Positions 53,359 to 64,000 of a stretch of DNA of 64,000 bases are shown in pieces. The position numbers and the translations under genes were made by a program. Location: assembly GCF_002104995.1 (NCBI RefSeq), contig NW_024468261.1, positions 372,001 to 436,000 on the forward strand, written 5' to 3'. The notes under the pieces are model-generated. The model was not told the origin of the DNA. It worked only from the letters and a program-made list of their open reading frames with translations, and ran no database searches. The DNA is from Linderina pennispora. Taxonomy: Eukaryota > Kickxellomycota > Kickxellomycetes > Kickxellales > Kickxellaceae. The stretch's first letter is position 1. The number at the start of each line of letters is the position of its first letter.

Positions 53359-54382
53359 TGTCAGAATTGTTTTTCGTTAAAGATGCAAGTGCAAGAAGTG
53401 AATTTGTTTTGAATGGGGCTGCTTGAGTGAAGCGTGGGATGGTGATGGTGATGATGATATGGAGACATGACGGTGTAGCCGTGGCAGGCTTGCTTTATAT
53501 ACGCTGGATTGACTATTAGGATATCCTGTAGTTGAGTGAATGTCGCGCTCAGGACTAGCTTCGAGGAGATTGCTAATTTTAGACGCGCAGATGCACCACA
53601 GCGGAAGTCGAGAAAGGAGATGTATTAATAGCCAAAAGACATGGCGATCATTCTTGTTTGTCACCTGAGGATATCCTCAATCTACGCGCGTATGCGTGGC
53701 CAGAAAGTTCGTGCATGGGCTCTCAGAAAGCGCTTGCCGAGGAGCTGTTTATTTCTGTAAATACAAACAGGGATTATGAAACCGCATGCCAAGCAATTTC
53801 CTAAAATATCCCTTTCTAATCAGCGGGAAGGGCTACGCTCAGGCGGTGATGACGTGAAGTACGCGTTGGATTGAGGACAAGATTGACCGTGTCTTTTGTC
53901 GACATCACGACTAGCCAAGATCAGAATTCCTGGTCGCTATCTTGTATTCAAGTTTAACTACGCATAGAGGTATCAGGGGCATGGCAACAGCCCAGTAACC
54001 AGCTGGTTGCCGGAACAGCTGCATTGGACCTTCTATCCACAAGAGTCTGAATGATTCCTTGCTGCTGGGGTAGAAAAGTGCGCCATTGCGAGCAGTTGGT
54101 AGTGGTACAGGCTTCAGGAACACCCTTGGCCAAGACCACGATGTATCCGGCTATCCTTCTGTGCTAGCATGTGGATATGCGCCATGAGCGAATGAGGTAG
54201 TGATAAATGAATCCTAGTCATCTTGATTAATCCTAGACACATTCGGGTAGAATCAATGCCCTCTGCAGTGATGAATGCAACAAGACAATGTCACAATCCG
54301 CAAGCTGCCACGCGTTTGGTGTCTTCTGCCTTTGCACCTTGCAAGATATCCCCGCTTGTATAGCTCTAATTTCTTGACGCCA
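53359..54382. other. Promoter of repeat protein and intergenic DNA
   Basis: A TATA box for the minus-strand gene (TATATAAA on the minus strand, about 53492-53499) lies some 135 bp upstream of its ATG. The rest (53600-54380) is AT-rich and has no gene I can support. Confidence 0.4.
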
Positions 54383-55620
54383 ATGGGCACTACTCAGCAG
54401 AGCATATGCAAAGCACTTGGCAGCGACATTATGTCGCTTATTTTGCGTGTTGTCATCGAAACTACAACTGGCGAACTGAAAGGAATCGGACATCGCAGGC
54501 TGCTCTCGATGTTAACCACTACGTGTCGCATGTGGGGCAGTATATTGCTTCCGATGATCCGCCAAGCACTTGTTACTGACTACAGTTATTACGATCCATC
54601 GCACTCAAACACCTGCCAGTTCCTGGGTGCAGAGGGGTTTTGTGACTGGCCTCAGACCTTTGTACTGGGTGGCTGGATAAATGAATATCCCATTCTCAAT
54701 TTGCTACAGATGCTCTGTGATTTTGAGTTCTTCACTGTAGAATAGGGGCAGTATCAGGACTATGAGGACTGAATTCCCCAACCCGAATACCCCTCCAATT
54801 GATGGATATGACCACAGTAATATATGTGACGCGTTCTATTACCAGCTACCAAGCCTAGTGGCCGTCGATTTCACAGTCGAAAATTTTTGCCCAGTGACTT
54901 TTGGAGGAGGAATACTCGGTCAGACACCGGGAATCTTACCGCTATCTATTCGGAGCCTTGGTGCTAGCTCTTATTTTCAGACTCGTTCCCTCACCCAGCT
55001 CCCAGGGCATATAATGCAAATGGATATCCGGGCTGATAGCCTGACGAAAATTGTATTGGACTGGAATACAGAATACACACTGCTGATGTGAACACAGTTG
55101 GTTGTTCTGGGAGAAAAACCATCCATTGAATACCTACAGTCACCTATCCTCCAGCACTTTACACTGGACAGGACATGTACTCGTGCCGCTATATATTTGT
55201 CGAGCAACTTCTTGTCAGGCTGCCCAACTTGCGGTATCTTAGAATCCAACTTAGTTGTCGTTTTGTCGCAAACAAAGAACCTGGAGACAACTTTGATCCT
55301 GTAGGCTGGTCATCCTTCCCGTCTAGATTCGGCTCGTTGCCTAATCTTCAAGAGTTTCATTTTGGAACCCGCCCCATCTAGACACCTCGCAATGTTGAAT
55401 CGATAGATCAGCCTATTGAATGCTCACCGTCGCTTCTCAGAATATGCGCACCTAGTTCAATTATGCACACCATCCCCGACTTTTGTACTTCCCAGAGCAG
55501 GGATCTGGAAGCATTGGACAATATTGGAGCATTTAAAGGGGGTCACTGTGTTTGTCGAACCATAGTAGCATTAATTATTAGCAATGTATTAATGCCCAAG
55601 TCGCAAAATTTATACATGTG
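54383..55620 (+). pseudogene. F-box/LRR-like gene remnant
   Basis: Begins MGTTQQSICKALGSDIMSLI, followed by LLSMLTTTCRMWGSILLPMI, an F-box-like start, then open pieces in more than one frame, such as YYQLPSLVAVDFTVENFCPV, GEKPSIEYLQSPILQHFTLD, FVEQLLVRLPNLRYLRIQLS, FPSRFGSLPNLQEFHFGT and CSPSLLRICAPSS. Several stops and frame changes (about 54742, 55089, 55175, 55379) break it. LP-x-L-x-x-L spacing indicates leucine-rich repeats. Multiple lesions make a sequencing cause unlikely; a decayed member of a lineage-expanded family is more plausible. Confidence 0.5.
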
Positions 55621-55835
55621 AAGCATACATAGAAAACGGTATACTCTGCTACACGCGCTCTTGGGCTCAATACACACAGGCAGGGCGTTGCCAATATAGT
55701 AGGCTGGTTTGCTGATCATGGGTGATTTTTATGATTGGCTTTTTTTCCTTTTAATGAGAAGCTACTGATGGGAAGAAAATTACAGAAAGATCAGATGTGG
55801 CTGGCGATGCTGCTTGCACTCGCATGCAAAAGTGC

Positions 55836-56647
55836 TTAGCAAGTGCATCCAATAGAGCACTTGTCATCAGATCCGTTGCATTTGCACTCGGCACCGCACG
55901 GGCATCCGTAGCACACCGGGGCAGCCTCACTGCACTTGCACTCAGCACCGCACTCGCACTTGTCGCCGCAGGCGCATGCGCTACCGCACTGGCAAGGGAC
56001 GGGCCGCAGGCACATTTGTCGCCGCAGCTGCAGACACTGGCGCACTTGCACTCGGCGCACTTGCACTCGGCAACACTCGATCCGGCTTCCTTGCACTTGC
56101 AGGCAGAAGGGCCGCAGGCGCAGGCAGCCTTGGCCGATGAGCACTCACACTTGTCGCCGCACTGGCAGGCAGCAGCAGGCTTGGACGAGCAGCACGACTT
56201 GGCAGTTTCGGCGCACTTGCACTTGTCACCGCAGCTGCAGACAGTAGCACACTTGCACTCAGCACACTTGCACTCGGCAACGCTCGATCCGGCTTCCTTG
56301 CACTTGCAGGCAGAAGGGCCGCAGGCGCAGGCAGCCTTGGCCGATGAGCACTCGCACTTGTCGCCGCACTGGCAGGCAGCAGCAGGCTTGGACGAGCAGC
56401 ACGACTTCTCAGTCTTGGACGAGCAGCACGACTTCTGGACCTCCTCGGCACCGCACTTGGCACACGAGCAATCAGCGCACTCGCACTTGCCAGAGCACTT
56501 GCATGTCTTGCAGTTGGAGGTTTCGGGGCACGAGCACGCACCGGCTCCGGGCTGGCCACAGGTGCAGGTGGGGAAGTCGCACTTGCCAGCGCAGGTGCAC
56601 GAGACGCAACCAGCGGCAGCAGTCTTCTTATCGCAGGGGCAGACCAT
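55836..56647 (-). CDS. Very long cysteine-rich metallothionein
   Basis: Corrected length 270 residues, with roughly one Cys in three to four positions, in C-x-C, C-C and C-x2-C motifs (CKCSGKCECADCSC). Aromatics are almost absent. Internal tandem duplication: a block of about 60 residues starting KSCCSSKPAAACQCGDKCE and running through KCKEAGSSVAECKCAECKC occurs twice nearly unchanged. The uncorrected frame loses the Cys pattern after CSCGDKCACGP; with one more C in the CCC run (plus strand 56001-56003) it continues PCQCGSACACGDKCECG and ends CSIGCTC-stop at 55836. Expected role: binding Cu, Zn or Cd in the cytosol. A TATA box (TATATAA on the minus strand, about 56763-56769) lies about 115 bp upstream. 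Confidence 0.85.
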
Positions 56648-58673
<2,026 letters not shown>

Positions 58674-58850
58674 GCAGCAGCGATTTTCAAGGTTCGAAAC
58701 ACGAAGCAAAATATATTTTTTTGGACACATAACACACCAACATTACATTGTCCACGTACACTCCGCTTCTGGTGGTGGTGCTGGCAACAGTCCGCCGACA
58801 AAATAAACACTTCCTCTTAGCCCCATTGCTATCTCTTTTTTTAGAAGAAT

Positions 58851-59390
58851 ATGTCGACGATCCGGCGCTTCAAGGCCATGGACATGTTCCGGTTCAACAA
58901 CGTGAACCTGGACAAGTTCACCGAAACCTACAGCCTGAACTTTTACCTGAGCTATCTCTTCAGCTGGCCCGACCTGTCGCACGTGTGCGAGTCCGCCGAC
59001 GAGCGCCTGCTCGGATATATGATTGGCAAGGTTGAGGGCAAGCGCGAGCTCTGGCACGGACACGTCACCGCACTGACTGTTGCACCCGAGGGGCGCCGGC
59101 TTGGGCTCGGCCGCGGCATGATGAAGTTCCTGGAAGATGCGTCCGAGAAGGTCTACGACTGCTACTTTGTCGATCTGTTCGTCCGGCCGTCAAACAAAAT
59201 CGCTATTGCCATGTACGAGAGCCTTGGGTACATTGTCTATCGGACCGTGACACAGTACTACTTAACCGACGGCGTCATGCCAACCGAGGATGCATATGAC
59301 ATGCGCCGGGCGCTAGCCAGAGACAAGGAGAAGAAGTCCGTCGTGCCGCTGACAAGACCGGTGACTGTCGACGAGACGTACTTCCACTAG
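58851..59390 (+). CDS. NAT3: NatB N-acetyltransferase catalytic subunit (Nat3/NAA20)
   Basis: 179 residues. Start MSTIRRFKAMDMFRFNNVNL is the conserved NAA20 opening. The GNAT acetyl-CoA loop is RRLGLGRG, and VDLFVRPSNKIAIAMYESLG closes the fold, with the NAA20-type tail. The enzyme acetylates Met-Asp/Glu/Asn N-termini on ribosomes. Co-directional with and 177 bp after the WD40 gene. Confidence 0.92.
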   Translation: MSTIRRFKAMDMFRFNNVNLDKFTETYSLNFYLSYLFSWPDLSHVCESADERLLGYMIGKVEGKRELWHGHVTALTVAPEGRRLGLGRGMMKFLEDASEKVYDCYFVDLFVRPSNKIAIAMYESLGYIVYRTVTQYYLTDGVMPTEDAYDMRRALARDKEKKSVVPLTRPVTVDETYFH

Positions 59391-59488
59391 CAGACCTGGA
59401 ATAAATTGGAGTTTTTTAAAGACGAAGAAACAAAAATATGTAGGAGGTGGGAATTTTTAGGGGGATTAGCAGCGAGCGCGAAGCACGT

Positions 59489-61498
59489 TTACTTCTTCTC
59501 GGCGTCCTTGAAGTCGGCGTCCTTGGCAGACGACGACTCGGACGACGAGCTCTGCTCGCCCTGGTTGGCGCGGGCCTTGTAGACCATCTCGAACAGCTTG
59601 AGCGACGCCTGCTGGACGTTGCCGGCCTGGGCCTTGATCTCCTCAGCCTTGAGCTCGACCTCGCCCGAGTTGACCTTGGCGATGGTCTGGCGCAGCTCGT
59701 CGAGCTGGGTGCGGATCTTCTCGACCTCGGCCTTGTCGAGCTGCTCCTTGAACTCCTCGAGGTTCTTCTCGGTATCGGTGATGATCGAGTCGGCAGAGTT
59801 GGTGGCCTCGATGACCTCACGGCGCTCCTTGTCGGCCTCGGCGTGCTTCTCGGCGTTGGCAATCATGTCCTCGATCTCGGCGTCAGTCAGACCCGACGAC
59901 GCGGCGATAGTGATCGACTGGTCGCGGTTGGTGGCCTTGTCCTTGGCCGACACGTTGACGATACCGTCGGCGTCGATGTCGAAGGTGACCTCGATCTGGG
60001 GCACGCCCTTGGGAGCAGGCGGCAGGCCGGTCAGCTGGAAGTTGCCGAGCAGCTTGTTGTCGCGGACCAGCTCGCGCTCGCCCTGGAAGACCTTGATCTC
60101 AACAGCGGTCTGCCCGTCGGCAGCAGTCGAGAACGACTGCGACTTCTTGGTCGGGATCGTGGTGTTGCGGTTGATCAGACGGGTGAACACGCCACCGAGG
60201 GTCTCGATACCAAGCGACAGCGGGGTGACATCGAGCAGCAGAATGTCGGTGACCTCGCCGGCAAGCACACCACCCTGGATGGCAGCGCCCATGGCGACAG
60301 CCTCGTCGGGGTTGACGGCCTTGGTCGGCTCGCGGCCAAAGATCGACTTGACGGTCTCCTGGACCTTGGGCATGCGCGACATGCCACCGACCAGGATGAC
60401 CTCGCCGATCTGGTTCGAGCTGACGCCGGCGTCCTTGAGGGCGGACTTGCACGGCTGCACGGTGCGGTCGATCAGGGACTTGGTGAGCGTCTCGAACTGG
60501 GTGCGGGTGAACTTGAGGTTGATGTGCTTGGGGCCCGAGGCATCGGCGGTGATGAACGGCAGGTTGATGTCGGTCTGGACCGTCGACGACAGCTCGATCT
60601 TGGCCTTCTCGCAGGCCTCGCGGATGCGCTGGGTGGCCATGCGGTCGTTGCTGAGGTCGATGCCCGACTCCTTCTTGAAGTCCTCGACGACCTTGCGCAC
60701 AAGGTGGATGTCAAAGTCCTCACCGCCAAGGTGGGTGTCACCGTTGGTCGACTTGACCTCGAACACGCCCTTCTGGATCTCGAGGATCGAGATATCGAAG
60801 GTTCCGCCTCCGAGATCGTAGACAGCCACCAGCTTGTCGCCCTCCTTGTCGACGCCGTACGCCAGAGCAGCGGCCGTGGGCTCGTTGATCACACGCAGAA
60901 CATTGAGACCGGCAATCGAGCCGGCGTCCTTGGTGGCCTGGCGCTGCGAGTCGTTGAAGTAGGCGGGAACAGTGATGACGGCGTTCTTCACCTGCTTGCC
61001 GAGGTAGGCCTCGGCGGTCTCCTTCATCTTGCCGACGACGAAGGCACCGATCTGAGCGGGCGAGTACGACTTGCCGCGGGCCTCAACCCAGGCATCGCCG
61101 TTGCTGTGGCTGATGATCTTAAACGGCACCTCCTTGATGTCGCGCTGGATCTCCTTGTCCTGGAACTTGCGGCCGATCATGCGCTTGGTGGCAAACAGGG
61201 TGTTCTCGGGGTTGACCACAGCCTGGCGCTTGGCCGGGACACCAACCAGGAGCTCGCCGTCCTTGGTGAAGGCGACGGTCGACGGGGTGGTGCGGCCTCC
61301 CTCGGCGTTCTCGATGACACGAGTGGCCTTGCCCTCCATCACGGCGACGCACGAGTTGGTGGTTCCGAGATCGATACCAATGACCTGGCCCTGGACCTTG
61401 CTGCTCATGCCGCGGAAGAGCTGCTGGCTGGCACGGCTGGCCGACAGGAAGGTGGGGCGGGCGGCGGACCGCAGGTTACGCATGCAGGACATGTACAT
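59489..61498 (-). CDS. SSC1: Mitochondrial Hsp70 (Ssc1)
   Basis: 669 residues. Presequence [20 protein letters not shown], then the ATPase domain ([45 protein letters not shown]), substrate-binding domain ([17 protein letters not shown]) and helical lid with an acidic/Ser-rich tail. DnaK-like mitochondrial chaperone and import motor. Codon use is strongly GC-biased, which explains the long open frames on the opposite strand. No intron. Confidence 0.96.
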   Translation of the reverse strand: MYMSCMRNLRSAARPTFLSASRASQQLFRGMSSKVQGQVIGIDLGTTNSCVAVMEGKATRVIENAEGGRTTPSTVAFTKDGELLVGVPAKRQAVVNPENTLFATKRMIGRKFQDKEIQRDIKEVPFKIISHSNGDAWVEARGKSYSPAQIGAFVVGKMKETAEAYLGKQVKNAVITVPAYFNDSQRQATKDAGSIAGLNVLRVINEPTAAALAYGVDKEGDKLVAVYDLGGGTFDISILEIQKGVFEVKSTNGDTHLGGEDFDIHLVRKVVEDFKKESGIDLSNDRMATQRIREACEKAKIELSSTVQTDINLPFITADASGPKHINLKFTRTQFETLTKSLIDRTVQPCKSALKDAGVSSNQIGEVILVGGMSRMPKVQETVKSIFGREPTKAVNPDEAVAMGAAIQGGVLAGEVTDILLLDVTPLSLGIETLGGVFTRLINRNTTIPTKKSQSFSTAADGQTAVEIKVFQGERELVRDNKLLGNFQLTGLPPAPKGVPQIEVTFDIDADGIVNVSAKDKATNRDQSITIAASSGLTDAEIEDMIANAEKHAEADKERREVIEATNSADSIITDTEKNLEEFKEQLDKAEVEKIRTQLDELRQTIAKVNSGEVELKAEEIKAQAGNVQQASLKLFEMVYKARANQGEQSSSSESSSAKDADFKDAEKK

Positions 61499-63267
61499 TT
61501 TTGAAGAAAAGACTTATCTATAGATCCTTCTTTTCGCGAGAAAGAGAGGCTGGTTCTGGAGAGGGGCGTAGAGTACAAAAAGAAAAAAGTTGGAGATAAG
61601 AGAAGCAAAGAAGGGCTGGGTGCGGGAAGACGCGAGATTAATAATTTTATACGTGCGGTTTCTGCACAGGGGTCGCCGTCTATCAGCCGGTGTGCGAGTG
61701 GTCGATGGCGCGGCTCGTTCTGGTAAGCATTGCACACACGGGGCGCGCCGAGAGCCGCCGAGCCCGTCTTTTAAACAGTGTGCCCGCTATGGCACTGCTG
61801 CCGCCAATGGCCCCCGCTTGGCCGCTAGCCCCCCCCACTCCGGCTCAGCGTAATATCCACCGCGTTCTCTCGCTTTCGATGAGCATGCTGGCGCTGCTGC
61901 TGCCCATTACGGTGAGAGGACTGATCTGCGCTGTGATTGGCTGCAGGTGACTTGTGATTAGGGGTAAGCGGCCTCTGCAGTTTTTTTGGGCCAGGCAGGT
62001 GGGAACGCGGCTCGCCAACAGCGCTGCTGCCGTGGCGGCTCGCCCACGATCGAAAGCAGTCACTGCGGCTCGCGTCTGGCAGCGGACAGCGGGGCTTACA
62101 TAACAGGCCTATTAATTACATTTAATCTGCCGTGGCAGCGGCGAGTTGGGCCGGCGGTCTGGGCTGTGCTCATCACTCTGTGGAATTGCGATCAGCCCTG
62201 CTGAGCGGCACGACCTAGTGGCTAGGCTCCCCTGCAGCGCATGCTCTCGTCTCCTTTTCCATGTTGCTCAAAGTCAATCTGACTCGCTCATTGCGTATGT
62301 ATGGCCGGAGGCACAGGCAGCAAATGAGATTGGGCGCATAAGCGACAAACGGCAAGCACCAGATGCGGGCGCGAGCGGCAGTGATGTGCGCAGCACAAGG
62401 CAGCTTGCGCTGGCTCGACGCGTATTTATACCCGAGGCTCGCACCAAGACGCCCGTCTCCCGTATTGGCTTCCCAATCCCCTCTCGCTGTAGACTCACTT
62501 TTTCTCCTTACAACCGCAAAAAGCCCGCCGATTCGCACTGTCATATTTCCATAGAACCAGCAGCATTCCTTCCCTTTGCGCACATCTTGCAGAAAAACCC
62601 GCCGGCCAACTGCCCGTGCCGACAGAATCGCAAGCAAACCCAACAATCGCGGCAAATCCCTAACAAGGAAAACGACCACCAGCGCGGCGACGATCGCTAA
62701 ATAGAATCCACCCCACACAGCCCACATCCCCTCTTTTCCCGTCTGCCTGCACAGCTGATGACAATCACGTTAGAACGGTAAGTGCCGAAAAATATGCCAC
62801 TCCCCCGGGCGCCAGCTGGCTTGCTGCCTGGATCATTCGGAGGCGCATCTCATGTGATGTGCCAGACCCGGTTGTTCCCACGCAGCCATTGCGCCCAGTG
62901 CTTGTTGGACGCCAGCACAGGGATGCGTTGCTCCTCCGACTGGCTGTACAGTGAATCGTAAAATGCCCCGAAAAATTGCGGCGGCCACTGCAAAAAAACT
63001 TTTTTCGCGGTGCTCTTGCGCGGGACCGGGCCTGCCTAACTGCAGGTATAAATTCCGGCCTGGGTGCCTTCTGCGGAGGGGCTCTTCTTCGCCCTCCCCA
63101 GCACCCCCCTTTTCTCTATACTTTAAGCTTTTGGTGCTTCAGCCTTTCTGTTTCACCTGGTACTTTCAAAAGCCAGCCTTCTTTTGCATCGACATAAGCA
63201 TCAGCGTCATCAGCGTGCGTCTCGCTTCACATAAACACATTTCTCACACCCACGCTCTTTTTATACA
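61499..63267. other. Intergenic: Hsp70 promoter and upstream region of the next gene
   Basis: About 1.8 kb without a supported gene. Open frames at 62146-62727 on both strands overlap and lack motifs. A TATA-like box (GTATAAATT, about 63045-63053) precedes the plus-strand gene at 63268 by about 215 bp. A short ATG-initiated piece ending in a donor-like gtaagt (62758-62786) is too short to call. Confidence 0.4.
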
Positions 63268-64000
63268 ATGGTCGCCCCGACGATGCGGAACCGATACATA
63301 ATCTCCGACAACCCAAACACCAACGGAGCTGCGCCGTCGCTGTCGGATTCGGCTTACCATGCAAAACTTGGATACCGCAGTGTGGTCAACACATACGAGT
63401 TTGTCAAGCCCTCGCCGCGGCGGCACCAGCAGCGCACCAGCTGGAACCACTGGTAGGTAGAGCCGTCTCCTCCTGATGTGCTCTAATGGGCTCTAAAGCG
63501 GGCCAGTGGGCGACCTCAGTGTGTCCTAATTTTAGTGCTGCTATAGCACATATCACTGCGCTTCTTGTTTTACCCCGCCGCGCTCTATTGCACGGTTCTT
63601 CTGGCAGGTTTACTGTGATGCCCAATATCCCGTCCAAACATTACCAACCGATTTTTTACTCAGAGACGCCGCCCGCTATTCTGTTTGTTGCTTATGTAGG
63701 CAGCTGCGTGACGTTGTCCTGTGTCCCGGCAACAAAATCGGAGCTCTACTCGATCTACCGCTGCAATGTCGACAAGTATGATACCCGCAAGCATCAGGTA
63801 AGTCGCTTTGCCAGCAGGCTTCCCACAGTACGCTGATTCGTGCCCATTGTGGATGGCCCGGTTTTAGCCAGGAGGGAGGGATGCATATGCATGCCAGTGC
63901 GATGCACCTCCTGCTGCCAAGAAGGCCGTGAGAGGCGGCATCGCGCGTTCCGCTTTGTCTATTTACTGTGTCGTGGATCAGGTGTGCTACGGCCAAGCAG
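63268..64000 (+). CDS. Unrecognised protein, 5' part (runs off the window)
   Basis: Three exons are visible: 63268-63452 (MVAPTMRNRYIISDNPNTNG ... SWNHW), 63608-63797 (FTVMPNIPSKHYQPIFYSET, then PPAILFVAYVGSCVTLSCVP and YSIYRCNVDKYDTRKHQ) and a third from about 63982 that continues beyond the window (VCYGQA). Introns have GT-AG ends (gtaggt and gtaagt donors) and the joins keep frame. A short hydrophobic segment (AILFVAYVGSCVTLSCV) may be a membrane span. I do not recognise the family. Confidence 0.55.

Noticed and set aside
59447-61504. 685-codon open frame antisense to the whole mitochondrial Hsp70 gene
   Set aside because: Antisense frames over GC-biased Hsp70 genes are a known artefact of codon bias. 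The translation is Leu/Asp/Gly-rich without domains.
62146-62727. Overlapping frames on both strands upstream of the last gene
   Set aside because: Neither has homology-like motifs, and the hydrophobic start of the minus-strand frame is not followed by any structured region.

Overview
The window is nuclear DNA from a fungus. Protein-coding genes on both strands carry short GT-AG introns (about 70-160 nt, a few longer). Typical fungal nuclear housekeeping genes are present: Mtr10/transportin-3, Rad14/XPA, COQ7, Pet191, Atp23, Swf1, Nat3/NAA20, Msi1/RBBP4 and mitochondrial Hsp70. A TSC2 (tuberin) gene, Fanzor-type elements and decaying LRR-like genes fit an early-diverging lineage. I suspect Kickxellomycotina (a Coemansia/Linderina relative), but that placement is an inference from overall character, not from a search.

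Layout. 0-12.8 kb: 3' part of TSC2, a 256-bp Fanzor-derived MITE, a SNF2 ATPase, a small two-exon gene of unknown function, and a six-exon SR splicing factor. 13.7-22.4 kb: a lysine/alanine-rich H1-tail-like protein with a probable long leader intron, the palmitoyltransferase Swf1, and a 1599-residue PHD-finger protein. 22.4-24.9 kb: a decayed Fanzor element head-to-head with a gene of an unrecognised family. 25-30 kb: a cytochrome P450, Atp23 and glutaminyl cyclase. 30-39.4 kb: a CCC2/ATP7-type copper ATPase, then a rearranged block in which the ATPase tail plus the tail of a CHY zinc-finger gene occur twice, bracketing a second member of the unrecognised family and a 5'-truncated DUF300/LAZ1-like gene; then the intact CHY gene. 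39.6-49.7 kb: compact housekeeping genes (Mtr10, Rad14, a broken UBE2W-like E2, a UPF0658-like Golgi protein, COQ7, an AVT-type amino-acid transporter, Pet191). 49.8-56.7 kb: an accessory stretch with two LRR-like pseudogenes, a second Fanzor copy, a secreted protein made of eight 38-residue repeats, and a very long metallothionein. 57-64 kb: RBBP4/Msi1, NAA20, mitochondrial Hsp70 and the 5' part of an unrecognised gene.

Two themes cut across the window. First, at least nine genes need single-base corrections to read through, mostly in short homopolymers. After correction every length divides by three and family-typical sequence is restored, so this points to consensus sequencing errors rather than gene death; coordinates below span the corrected genes. 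Second, the Fanzor (eukaryotic TnpB) family is present in three states of decay: a copy with one in-frame stop, a copy with a 195-bp in-frame deletion plus a frameshift, and a MITE-like derivative that keeps only the 3' end between terminal inverted repeats flanked by TA.

Functionally, metal handling recurs (copper P-type ATPase, metallothionein, COQ7, Pet191), as does chromatin/RNA work (SNF2, PHD, H1-like, RBBP4, SR protein and Mtr10, whose family imports SR proteins). No rRNA, CRISPR array or convincing tRNA was seen.
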